A DNA stretch of 64,000 nucleotides from positions 21,398 to 85,397 of the forward strand of contig NW_026016705.1 in the NCBI RefSeq assembly GCF_020379485.1, in the 5' to 3' direction. A model generated the notes under the pieces. That model saw only the letters and a list, made by a program, of their open reading frames with translations, had not been told where the DNA came from and searched no databases. This document shows, piece after piece, positions 11,801 through 21,650 of the stretch (the stretch's first letter is position 1; the number at the start of each line of letters is the position of its first letter). The translations under genes and the position numbers were made by a program. This DNA comes from Brassica napus (taxonomy: Eukaryota; Streptophyta; Magnoliopsida; Brassicales; Brassicaceae).

Positions 11801-13242
11801 CTTGAATTGAAAGCAACAGATAGATCGGATGCAAGCTTAGTGTCTTCTAGCAAGTACAGGTTTCCCTTGCTCACACCTTTGCCAAGCAACCTACATGAGT
11901 CAATATCCTGAAAGTAGACATCATCAGGCGTAAATATAACATTGCAATTCAAGTCATTGGTCACCCTTTTCACAGATAATAGATTAGAAGTGAAACTAGG
12001 CATGTAGAAGGCTTTGGATTCTTTCTCAAATAATTTAAGTTCCCCTATGCCTTTAATTGGAACCTTGTTACCATCAGCTATCATAACATTTCCTACTGCA
12101 GGAGTGATATTTTTAATCAAGTTTAAATCACTAATCATGTGATGAGAGGCTCCTGAGTCTATGACTAAGGGTTTAACTCTATCAGATTCATGAGCAACTT
12201 GAAATGCCGTGAATAAACTCCTAGGCAATTGATATGATGCACTAAGAGAGGAACCAAGAGTTTTACCAGACTCCTTGAGAGCTTTGATGAGTGCCTCAAT
12301 GTCAGATTTCTTGATGGACTCATCCTGGTTTCCCTTGCCCTCATGAGTGCGGTAGGCCGTGGAAGCTTCTCCTACATCACCTGAGTAGTTTGCTCGACCA
12401 TCAGTCTTGAACTTAGCCGGTTTGAGGTGTGGGTGAAGTATCCAGCACTTGTCCTTGCCGTGACCCTTCCTCTTGCAATGATCACACACCCACACTTTCT
12501 TTTCCTCCGGCTTGTAGTACCCTTTGTTGGCTACTCCGGCAGGTTTGCTCTCGGCTCCTTCAGCTTGATTGGCCATCACTAGCTCCCCCTTTCTCTTAAA
12601 GAGACCCACTGAGCCGTGCTCCTTCTGAATCTCAGCACACACTTCATCTAGAGATGGAAGCTCCTTGTTCCTCAGTATGTGCCTAATAAGGTCATCATAC
12701 CCTGGGTTGAGAGTGAGCAGCAAGGCAAAGACCTTATCTTGCTCCCTTCTTTCATGTAGAACATCCGGATCAATTGTTGCGGGTCTGAGCATCTCTAGCT
12801 CAGCCCATAGAGACCGGAACTTCCCAAAATGAGCATCAAAGTCTGTGTCCTCTTGACTTAGAGAGTTGATTGCTCCTTTTACTTCATACACCTTGCTGAT
12901 GTTGGATTTGTTGGCATACACCTTCTTGAGAGTATCCCACAGCTCCTTGGAAGTTTCACAGAATGCATAAGCCTCTTGGAGAGAAGGGGCGAGGCTATTC
13001 TGGATGATAGACAACACCATGAGGTCCTCCTGACCTTTCTTCTTATCCCCAGCATCCGCAACCACCACTTCTTTGCCATCCTCTCCTAGAACAGTCTTCT
13101 TGGTGGGGCGGCCTTCTTCAACAATCTCCCAAAGGCCTCTGCCTCCGAGAGCTGTTTTGGCAAGTCTTGCCCATGTCAGGTAGTTAGGACCCTTGAGAGT
13201 AACTGGTATCATCACCATCTTTGGGTTCTCGGAGGTATCCAT
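8869..13242 (-). CDS. Gag-pol polyprotein of copia-1, intact (1457 aa)
   Basis: Single-frame copia polyprotein that makes the particle, copies the RNA and inserts the cDNA. The first ATG is at 13242 (protein starts MDTSENPK); a longer frame would need a TTG start. Approximate residues: Gag to about 250, CCHC knuckle CDHCKRKGHGKDKC at 252, protease DSGA at 362, integrase HHCC region from 487 (HARLGHPH ... CEACILGKHC), catalytic D near 544 (HSDVW), D near 607 (RSDNGGEY), E near 639 (NGVAERKN), an acidic Gln/Glu-rich linker around 840-900, RT with YVDD near 1139, RNase H DADWAGD near 1304. No stop or frameshift was found. Gag differs clearly from copia-2/3/4, so it is a separate family. An Ale-like lineage is possible but not shown. 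Confidence 0.93.
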   Translation of the reverse strand: MDTSENPKMVMIPVTLKGPNYLTWARLAKTALGGRGLWEIVEEGRPTKKTVLGEDGKEVVVADAGDKKKGQEDLMVLSIIQNSLAPSLQEAYAFCETSKELWDTLKKVYANKSNISKVYEVKGAINSLSQEDTDFDAHFGKFRSLWAELEMLRPATIDPDVLHERREQDKVFALLLTLNPGYDDLIRHILRNKELPSLDEVCAEIQKEHGSVGLFKRKGELVMANQAEGAESKPAGVANKGYYKPEEKKVWVCDHCKRKGHGKDKCWILHPHLKPAKFKTDGRANYSGDVGEASTAYRTHEGKGNQDESIKKSDIEALIKALKESGKTLGSSLSASYQLPRSLFTAFQVAHESDRVKPLVIDSGASHHMISDLNLIKNITPAVGNVMIADGNKVPIKGIGELKLFEKESKAFYMPSFTSNLLSVKRVTNDLNCNVIFTPDDVYFQDIDSCRLLGKGVSKGNLYLLEDTKLASDLSVAFNSSFNFPKDVMWHARLGHPHSRALNIMLPSISFQQDCEACILGKHCKTVFPKSSTIYEHCFDLIHSDVWTAPCLSREHHKYFVTFIDEKSKYTWITLLQSKDRVLDAFINFETYVSNHYNAKVKILRSDNGGEYTSNAFKAHLAKRGVIHQTSCPYTPQQNGVAERKNRHLMEVTRSMMFHTSVPKSFWGDAVLTACYLINRIPTRVLKDYSPFEVLNKAKPSIDHMRVFGCLCFVLKPGELRNKLEAKSTRAMFIGYSPNQKGYKCYEPETRRVLVSRDVKFVETRGYYNNKDWNELENLSQSASDRAANLRQVMRRLGVSLPMEEPGQAGSDNVGGSSRSEEQTETTTDEVEIQEAAPLDPEGGNQGEPPVSEEVHDQEEHHDQEEEVEDQNQNLEGGEGTQNENDQPVLRRSTRIKKPASNWNNTRVYFNAEAVAHPPSGVCSLAHYPEEHQAFVGSLDQEWIPRTYAEAMEDDEWRESVNDEMGAMERNNTWYETELPKGKKAVTSRLIHTIKYLANGKPERKKTRLVARGYTQVYGEDYLDTFAPVAKLHTIRIILSLAVNQEWDLWQMDVKNAFLQGELEDEVYMRPPPGMEEMVKPGNVLRLRKAIYGLKQSPRAWYHKLSTTLNGRGFVKSQADHTLFTLTSKQGIVVILVYVDDIIITGCDKEGISSTKTFLKAAFDIKDLGELKYFLGIEMCRSKEGLFMSQRKYTLDILKEAGDLGGRQAKTPLEEGYKVLREGEYEDTPFEDVKQYRRMVGKLIYLTITRPDVCFAVNQVSQHMQTPKVHHWNMVERILRYLREAPGQGVWMACNKNTEVIGYCDADWAGDRVDRRSTTGYCTFIGGNLVTWKSKKQKVVSCSSAEAEYRSMRKLTSELIWIKGLLGDLGIEITTPMTMHCDNQAAIHIASNSVFHERTKHIEVDCHKVRQAVEQQVILPCYTRSEDQLADIFTKAASSKVCESILPRLGLINLPCQ

Positions 13243-13407
13243 CAAGAGAGAAAGAGGAACGAAAGTTTTGGATGAACTTTGCTATTTTTGGCAAATTCTG
13301 GAAATGAGATTGAAGAACACCTCAAGAACAGGATGAACTTTGCCAAAAATAGAAATAAAACACAGAGAGTTCGCGGAAGAAAAAGAGATTTAGGTCTCAA
13401 GAGCACA

Positions 13408-13422
13408 GCTGCTCTGATACCA
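13408..13422 (-). other. Primer-binding site of copia-1
   Basis: Sense TGGTATCAGAGCAGC directly abuts the 5' LTR; its first 13 bases match the initiator-Met tRNA 3' end. The leader between it and the gag ATG (13243-13407) shows no other feature. Confidence 0.87.
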
Positions 13423-13896
13423 TGAGAGTTTTAGAAGATTAAGGAGAGATTAAGAGAGAAGAGTAAGAGATGGAGAGAGTTTCCGTGAGAGTGTGACAAA
13501 GAGAATAGAAGGAGAATAAGTTTCCTTACTTGATTTGTTACACATGACAGGGTATTTAAAGACATACAAGAATGCATAAACAATGAGAAGATAGTACAAG
13601 GGAAAGAATAAACAAAGAGGAGGCAGATCCGCGGATGGCTCGTTCAGCAAGAGGGATAGTGACAGCTCCCAACGGTCAGCTCCCTCTCTCTTCTCTTAGA
13701 CACACCCGTGACTCCTCCACTCACTTCTCTTCAACGGATACATGTCGACATTCCCACTCACTAGGAGATCTTTTAATCACTTGACCGAGTTGGTTAACTC
13801 ATGACTTGCTTCCTTTCCTTGCAAGTCACTCTTAGGTTGTACGGACAGCCTTGTTCTCCAAGTTCCTATCTTCTTGCTTTATTCTTCATGTCAACA
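13423..13896 (-). repeat. 5' LTR of copia-1
   Basis: 474 bp, identical to the 3' LTR except near the inner end. A likely TATA-like box, sense TTTAAATA, is at 13553-13560. Confidence 0.92.
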
Positions 13897-15535
13897 AGTA
13901 GGATAGCTTCTTCATCCTAACTCCTATGAGATTTATTCAGCTTCCTGGTGATTCTCCACTACTTTATGTTTCAAAATCAAGCTTCTTACATCGCGATTCA
14001 TCCTGGTTTGATTAGAATGACAAATAAGCTGTCATATTCCCAAATAGGAAAACTGGGATCACCTGATTTGAAAGTGGGATAGCTTCTTCATCCTAACTCC
14101 TATGAGATTTATTCAGCTTCCTGGTGATTCTCCACTACTTTATGTATCAAAATCAAGCTTCTTACATCGCGATTCATCCTGGTTTGATTAGAATGACAAA
14201 GAAGCTGTCATATTCCCAAACAGGAAAACTGGGATCACCTGATTTGAAAGTGGGATAGCTTCTTTATCCTAACTCCTATGAGATTTATTCAGCTTCCTGG
14301 TGATTCTCCACTACTTTATGTATCAAAATCAAGCTTCTTACATCGCGATTCATCCTGGTTTGATTAGAATGACAAAGAAGCTGTCATATTCCCAAACATG
14401 AAAACTGGGATCACCTGATTTGAAAGTGGGATAGCTTCTTCATCCTAACTCCTATGAGATTTATTCAGCTTCCTGGTGATTCTCCACTACTTTATGTTTC
14501 AAAATCAAGCTTCTTACATCGCGATTCATCCTGGTTTGATTAGAATGACAAATAAGCTGTCATATTCCCAAACAGGAAAACTGGGATCACCTGATTTGAA
14601 AGTGGGATAGCTTCTTCATCCTAACTCCTATGAGATTTATTCAGCTTCCTGGTGATTCTCCACTACTTTATGTTTCAAAATCAAGCTTCTTACATCGCGA
14701 TTCATCCTGGTTTGATTAGAATGAGAAATATAAGCTGTCATATTCCCAAACAGGAAAACTGGGATCACCTGATTTGAAAGTGGGATAGCTTCTTCATCCT
14801 AACTCCTGTGAGATTTATTCGACTTCCTGGTGATTCTCCACTACCTTATGTATCAAAATCAAGCTTCTTACATCGCGATTCATCCTGGTTTGATTAGAAT
14901 GACAAAGAAGCTGTCATATTCCCAAACAGGAAAACTGGGATCACCTGATTTGAAAGTGGGATAGCTTCTTCATCCTAACTCCTATGAGATTTATTCGACT
15001 TCCTGGTGATTCTCCACTACTTTATGTATCAAAATCAAGCTTCTTACATCGCGATTCATCCTGGTTTGATTAGAATGACAAAGAAGCTGTCATATTCCCA
15101 AACAGGAAAACTGGGATCACCTGATTTGAAAGTGGGATAGCTTCTTCATCCTAACTCCTATGAGATTTATTCAGCTTCCTGGTGATTCTCCACTACTTTA
15201 TGTTTCAAAATCAAGCTTCTTACATCGCGATTCATCCTGGTTTGATTAGAATGACAAAGAAGCTGTCATATTCCCAAACAGGAAAACTGGGATCACCTGA
15301 TTTGAAAGTGGGATAGCTTCTTCATCCTAACTCCTATGAGATTTATTCAGCTTCCTGATGATTCTCCACTACTTTATGTATCAAAATCAAGCTTCTTACA
15401 TCGCGATTCATCCTGGTTTGATTAGAATGACAAAGAAGCTGTCATATTCCCAAACAGGAAAACTGGGATCACCTGATTTGAAAGTGGGATAGCTTCTTCA
15501 TCCTAACTCCTGTGAGATTTATTCGACTTCCTGGT
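13897..15535. repeat. Centromeric satellite block A3
   Basis: About 9.3 monomers of the 176-bp repeat. Rare variants mark individual units: GACAAATAAG for GACAAAGAAG, GAGAAATATAAG near 14723, CTACCTTATG near 14842, CTGATGATTC near 15355 and CCTGTGAG in two units. The last 1063 bp (14473-15535) match 55782-56844 unit by unit. It ends with CTGGT, the target copy of copia-2. Confidence 0.93.
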
Positions 15536-16138
15536 TATCACTTTTAGGATTGAGTAGAGTAATCTGAGTGAATAAGAAAGACTAGAAGTGATTTAGAAGA
15601 GATTTGAGTATGAAATGAGATTAAGAGTCTAGTATAGAACCATTGAGAGACAAAGAGACTAAGAGAGACTCATGACTTTCTTATTTGTATTAATGAGAGA
15701 GTTTACATATTTATATGAAGAGAGAGCTTAGGGTTTTCGTAAACAAGAGGATAAGATAAGCATGTGGAGTCAAGGCTTAATTCAAAACCATCCAATAAGG
15801 TGATCAATCCGTGTGAAGCATCTTTAGCTGGCTGCTTCCTTTTGCTTTCACTTTCCAGCTGTGACAGCCTGTCCAAGACTCGCCCTTATCCTTTCCAACG
15901 GTCTGATCCATCCCACAAAGGCTAAGGTAACTTCTCCTCTTTACCTAAGTAACTCGGGTAACTCAAGGTAAGGTTTGGTTGAGCTTTGGTCGATCCCATC
16001 TTGTACGGTCATGTACGGCCTTGTACGGCCTTGTACGGACTGGTTGATCTCAAAGCTCCCAAACCTTCCTAGCCTTCCTTATCCTCATTCTACTCAAGCC
16101 TCATCTCCCTTCTTCACTTAACTCTCCTCATCTTAACA
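15536..16138 (-). repeat. 3' LTR of copia-2
   Basis: 603 bp, sense TGTTAAGATG ... GTGATA. Holds four 10-bp units with core GTACGG at 16001-16040, against three in the 5' LTR. The polypurine tract (sense AAGCTTGAGGGGGAG) follows at 16139-16153. Confidence 0.9.
16001..16040 (-). repeat. GTACGG 10-bp tandem repeat in copia-2 3' LTR
   Basis: Four direct 10-bp units sharing TGTACGG in the U3 part of the LTR. The other LTR of the same element has three units (21523-21552), so the array changed length around or after the last transposition. Confidence 0.8.
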
Positions 16139-16205
16139 CTCCCCCTCAAGCTTAGCTTTGTGAAAGTCTAAGCTTGGACAGCCATGAGATCTTCCTCATT
16201 AAAAA

Positions 16206-16246
16206 CCTCACTAAGGAAAACCCATTGGGATAAAACCTTAATGAGG
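16206..16246 (-). other. Conserved hairpin in copia-2 3' UTR
   Basis: Sense arms CCTCATTAAGG / CCTTAGTGAGG pair over 11 positions with one U-G wobble around the CCCAATGGG loop. Located between the pol stop (16279) and the polypurine tract. Confidence 0.72.
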
Positions 16247-16278
16247 GAAAAAGAGTAAAGATCTCACAGCTAAGGGGA

Positions 16279-19200
16279 TCAGCTCCTTCTCTTCCCAAGA
16301 TCTATGAGTCCCAATCTAATGTGAATGGACTCCATAGTCTTTTGTCTTGCTGCCTTGGTGAACACATCAGCCAACTGATCTTCACTTCTCGTATAGCAAG
16401 GTAAGATCACTCCAAGCACAATCATCTGTCTCACCTTGTGGCAATCAACCTCAATGTGCTTGGTTCTCTCATGGAACACCGAGTTGGATGCAATGTGAAT
16501 GGCAGCTTGATTGTCACAATGCATTGTCATTGGAGTGGCTTGATCAATCTCCAAGTGCTTCAAGATGCCTTTGATCCATACCAACTCGTTTGTAAGCTTC
16601 AGCATGGCTCTATACTCAGCTTCAGCACTTGAACATGACACCACCTTCTGCTTCTTGCTTTCCAAGTCACCAAGTTGCCTCCAATGAATGTGCAATAGCC
16701 GGTTGTTGATCTCCTGTCGGCTCTATCTCCTGCCCAATCAGCATCACAATAGCCCACCACTTCTGTGCTTCCATTGCACCCCATCCATACTCCTTGATCC
16801 GGCGAGCCATTTAGATACATCAGCAGTCTCTCCACCATACGCCAATGATGTTCCTTGGGAAGCTGCATGTGTTGGCTCACCTGATTCACAGCAAAACATA
16901 TATCAGGCCTTGTGATGGTAAGATAAATCAATTTGCCAACAAGTTTTCTATAGAGTTTAGGATCATGAAATGGCTTGCTGTCTTCAATCTCCCCCTCTCT
17001 TGGTACTTTGTAGCCATCCTCCATAGGCATCCTTGCTGTCTTGCCTCCATAAGCACCTGCACCTTTCAAAAGATCAAGTGTATACTTTCTTTGGGACATG
17101 AACAAGCCTTCCTTGGATCTACAAATCTCAATTCCAAGAAAGTATTTCATTTCTCCCAAGTCTTTGATTTCAAACATAGATTTGAGAAACTCCTTGGTTG
17201 CTTTGATACCTTCCTTATCACTCCCTGTGATAATGATATCATCCACATACACAAGGAGAGCAACCATACCTGAGGGAGTAGTGAGGGTAAAGAGAGTATG
17301 ATCCAATTCTGACTTCTTAAAGCCTCGGCCGTTCAGAGTTGTGCTCAACTTGTTGTACCAAGCTCTTGGTGATTGCTTCAACCCATAGATAGCCTTCTTT
17401 AGCCTCAGTACATTCCCTCTCTTCACTAGATGTTCAAGACCTGGTGGAGGATACATGTAGACTTCATCTTCAAGTTCTCCTTGTAAGAATGCATTCTTCA
17501 CATCCATTTGCCACAATCCCCATCCAAGGTTAACCGCCAAGCTTAGGACAATCCTAATGGTGTGTAACTTGGCTACTGGTGCAAATGTCTCAATGTAATC
17601 CTCTCCATATGTTTGAGTGAACCCTCTTGCTACTAATCTAGTCTTCTTCCTCTCAATCTGCCCATCAGCCTTGTATTTGATTGTGAAGATCCATCTACTA
17701 GATACTGCCTTCTTCCCTTTTGGTAGTTCACTCTCATACCATGTATCATTCTTTATCATAGCTCCTGCCTCAGCTCCTACTGATTCCTTCCATTCCTTAT
17801 CCTCCATTGCCTCTTCATAGCTTCTTGGAATGTGATTCTCATCTAAGTTTACCATGAATGCACAATGTGCTTCTGGATATTGAGCAAAAGAACACACGGC
17901 CTGAGTAGGATGCTTCACAGCTTGGGCATTGTAGTACACTCTTGTGTTTACCCAACTGGAAGGATCCCTTCTCAGCCTTGTACTTCTTCTCAACACTGGC
18001 CCTTCTTGCGCCATCTCTTGTTCTTCTTCTTGTGGCAGCACACTTGGTTCAGATCTTTCTTCTCCTAGCTGACTTGCTTCAGCTCCTTCTTCCCTTAGCT
18101 GACTCTCTTCAGCTTCTTCTTGTTGATCATTTGATTCCACAGCTTGATCATGAGAACCAGAACTCTCTTCTCTACTTGTCTCTTCACGGTTTTGAGTTCT
18201 TGTTTCATTCCCCCCCTCATGCTCAAGATTGGAAGTCTGATGATCCGGTACTGGAGTAGTGCTCCTCCCACCTTGATTCATGTTGATTCCAAGACCCTCT
18301 AGGATAATCCTCAAGGTTTCAGCTCTATCAGAAGTGAGGTCTTTCAAATCATCTTGAATTGTTCCTCATAGTATCCTTTTTCTTCAACAAACTTCACTTC
18401 TCTAGATACTAACACTCTCCTTGTGTTAGGATCATAGCATTTGTATCCTTTCTGACTTGATGAATATCCAATAAACATTGCCTTTGAACTCTTAGCCTCT
18501 AGCTTGTTTCTTATCTCTCCAGGCACCATCACAAAACACAAACATCCAAAGATCTTTATATGCTCTAGAGAGAGCTTGTACTGATTCAGTACCTCAAATG
18601 GTGATTGTCCTTGAAGAATCAGAGTTGGTGTCCTGTTGATGAGATAACAAGCCGTAGCAACTGCATCACTCCAAAACTTCTTAGGCACGTTGGATTGAAA
18701 CATCATGGACCTGGCTACTTCCATCAAATGCCTGTTCTTCCTCTCAGCCACACCATTCTGTTGTGGGGTATAGGGACAGCTTGTCTGATGAAGGATTCCA
18801 TGCTGAGATAGGTGTAGTTTGAATGCTTGTCCCGTGTACTCTCCTCCATTATCTGACCTGAAAATCTTTATCTTGGCATTGTAATGGTTAGTCACATAGG
18901 ATTGAAAGTTTTTAAATGCATCAAGTACCCTATCTTTGGTTGGAATTAAGGTTAACCAGGTGTATTTGGATTTTTCATCAATGAAAGTTACATAATACTT
19001 ATGGTTTTCTCTAGATAGGCAGGGTGCAGTCCAAACATCAGAATGAATAAGATCAAAACATTTTTCATAAACAGTAGTAGACTTGGTAAAGACAGTTCTA
19101 CAATGCTTGCCTAAAATGCAAGCTTCACAATCATTATTCTCAAAGGAAACACCTGGCAACATCAGTTTTAAAGCCTTATTATGAGGGTGTCCTAATCTAG

Positions 19201-20842
19201 CATGCCACAATGCATTTTTACTTAAACCAGAACTAGAAACAGAAGTAAACGAGCAGCTATATCTAGAAACAGGAGTGAGATCTTCAAGTAAATATAGCTC
19301 TCCTTTAGTCACTCCCTTTCCGATCATCTTGCTGCTTTTAATATCCTGAAACTTAACATCATTAGGACTGAATATAACATTGCATTGCAAATCAGTAGCA
19401 CACTTCTTAACAGATAACAAGTTTGATGTAAATTCAGGCATATAAAAAGCTTTAGTTTCCTTATCAAACAGTTTAAGACTTCCTATTCCTCTAATAGGAA
19501 TCTTATCTCCATTAGCAATCATTACATTTCCATTCATTGGCACAATGTTTTTAATCAAGCTAGTATCACTTATCATATGATGAGATGCACCTGAATCAAT
19601 CACTAATGGCTTAATGTCATGAGAACTAGCAATATGCGCAAGGATACTAGATGGTTTGAATGCATGATCATTTCTAGCAAAGTTTGCAATCCTAGATTGA
19701 TTTACCATTTCTATCAAGCTCTCATGCATCCTATCAGTTCTAGTTAGATTCTCATAGTTCTCTACCACCCTAGCACCAAAAGAATACCCAAAGATGTTAC
19801 CATTCTCCTTGAACATCTTAATGAGAGCATCAAGGTCGGATCTCCTTAGATACTCTTGATCATTGTTCCCACGGTTGCTTGGTGCCCCGGTGTAGGCAAC
19901 AAGAGACTTCCCATCCCCTGCCTCACGCCCATCTATCTCCTTTCCTTTGCTTGTACCAGCTCCACCCGTTCCATCTGATGCATTAGCCCTTGCTTCACGG
20001 TCCTTCATGAACTTTGCCGGCTTGAGGTGTGGGTGAAGGATCCAGCATTGGCTCTTCTTGTGGCCATGCTTCTTGCAGTGATCACAGTTCCCATTGAACC
20101 TCCTCTCCTCAAACTTCCCATGCGCAGCAGCCTTGTTTGCTTGCGGAGCTTCACTCCCCTCCTCTTGAGTTGCTTGGCTTGCAAGGGAAAGGTCTCCTTT
20201 CTTTGCAAACAGCCCAATGGAGCCTTGCTCCTTCTGAATCCGTGCACACACATCCTCAAGGTCAGGTAGATTGTCCTCCCTCAGCAGGTGCTGGATGAGA
20301 CCGTTGTAAGCCGGGTTCAGCGTGAGGAGTAGCCCAAAGACCTTGTCTTGCTCTCTCCTCTTGTTAAGCTCATCAGCATCCGTTGTGCTTGGCCTAAGCA
20401 TCTCCATCTCGGACCAGAGACTCCTGAATCTCCCTAGATGCTTGGTGAACTCCATGTCTTCTTGTACAAGGTTGTTGATGGCTTGCTTCACTTCAAACAC
20501 TCGGCTTAGGTTTGAAGTGTTGCCATACACCTTCTTCAAGGTATCCCACAGCTCTTTAGCAGACTCACAGTAGCTGTATGCATCCAGAATAGCCGGCTCA
20601 AGGGACGCATGAAGCACAGACATCACCAACATGTCCTCTTGATGCCACTTCTCTTCTGCCTTGCTTGCCGCTTCATCTTCAGCCTCTCCTTGAGTGATGA
20701 GCTTTGGAGCTTCTCCTGGCGTGATGTGCTTCCAAAGCCCCTTGCTTCCCACTGTGGTTCTCACCATCCGAGACCACACCAAGTAGTTGTTTCCCTTGAA
20801 ACAAACCGCCACCTTCATGTTCATGTTCATCCCACTCTCCAT
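16279..20842 (-). pseudogene. Gag-pol of copia-2, two frameshifts
   Basis: Copia polyprotein starting at ATG 20842 (MESGMNMNMK). Gag, CCHC knuckle CDHCKKHGHKKSQC, protease DSGA, the integrase HHCC and D/D/E residues all lie in the first frame (18344-20842). That frame ends shortly after the integrase, in the GYYEEQ stretch, where intact relatives read on into EDLKDLTS. The second frame (to about 16660) carries the Gln/Glu-rich linker, RT (YVDD) and most of RNase H (DADWAGD). A 1-bp loss near 16660, in the TTGGAAAGCAAG run, shifts to a third frame with the RNase H end (16279-16695). Copia elements normally use one frame and copia-4 is open at both places, so these are mutations, not programmed shifts. 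Confidence 0.9.
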
Positions 20843-21041
20843 GTTGAATGTAGAACCCTTTAGACTTCAATAACTTTCTCTTGAGGTAACTGTCTTGAGC
20901 GAACACTAGCAGCTTCAAACAACCAATAGAACTCAGAAAGACTACCCAGAACCGCTTAAGAACACAAGAACACCAAACTGTTTCTTCAAAGCTTCAATCT
21001 TGAATCTTCAAAGAACCCAACGAAACCAAGTTCTCTAGGAA

Positions 21042-21057
21042 CCTGGCTCTGATACCA
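21042..21057 (-). other. Primer-binding site of copia-2
   Basis: Sense TGGTATCAGAGCCAGG directly abuts the 5' LTR. The initiator-Met tRNA match is the first 11-12 bases. Leader 20843-21041 holds nothing else recognised. Confidence 0.87.
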
Positions 21058-21650
21058 TATCACTTTTAGGATTGAGTAGAGTAATCTGAGTGAATAAGAA
21101 AGACTAGAAGTGATTTAGAAGAGATTTGAGTATGAAATGAGATTAAGAGTCTAGTATAGAACCATTGAGAGACAAAGAGACTAAGAGAGACTCATAACTT
21201 TCTTATTTGTATTAATGAGAGAGTTTACATATTTATATGAAGAGAGAGCTTAGGGTTTTGGTAAACAAGAGGATAAGATAAGCATGTGGAGTCAAGGCTT
21301 AATTCAAAACCATCCAATAAGGTGATCAATCCGTGTGAAGCATCTTTAGCTGGCTGCTTCCTTTTGCTTTCACTTTCCAGCTGTGACAGCCTGTCCAAGA
21401 CTCGCCCTTATCCTTTCCAACGGTCTGATCCATCCCACAAAGGCTAAGGTAACTTCTCCTCTTTACCTAAGTAACTCGGGTAACTCAAGGTAAGGTTTGG
21501 TTGAGCTTTGGTCGATCCCATCTTGTACGGTCATGTACGGCCTTGTACGGACTGGTTGATCTCAAAGCTCCCAAACCTTCCTAGCCTTCCTTATCCTCAT
21601 TCTACTCAAGCCTCATCTCCCTTCTTCACTTAACTCTCCTCATCTTAACA
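21058..21650 (-). repeat. 5' LTR of copia-2
   Basis: 593 bp with a likely TATA box (sense TATAAATA, 21230-21237) and three GTACGG units at 21523-21552. Followed by the second CTGGT target copy. Confidence 0.9.

Larger units (their letters stand above)
8254..13896 (-). mobile_element. Copia-1, intact Ty1/copia retrotransposon
   Basis: 5643-bp element on the minus strand with the target duplication AGTAG (8249-8253 and 13897-13901), 474-bp LTRs, initiator-Met tRNA primer site, polypurine tract and one long gag-pol frame. Integrase precedes RT, which is the copia order. The LTRs differ at one base by eye (TGAAAG against TGAGAG at the outer end), so this is a very recent insertion. All parts needed for autonomy appear present. 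Confidence 0.94.
15536..21650 (-). mobile_element. Copia-2, Ty1/copia retrotransposon (frame broken twice)
   Basis: 6115-bp minus-strand element flanked by CTGGT (15531-15535 and 21651-21655). LTRs are 603 and 593 bp; they differ by one 10-bp unit of a GTACGG repeat and about two substitutions. Same family as copia-3 and copia-4 by Gag and RT sequence. TG...TA termini. Inserted directly in satellite. Confidence 0.92.
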
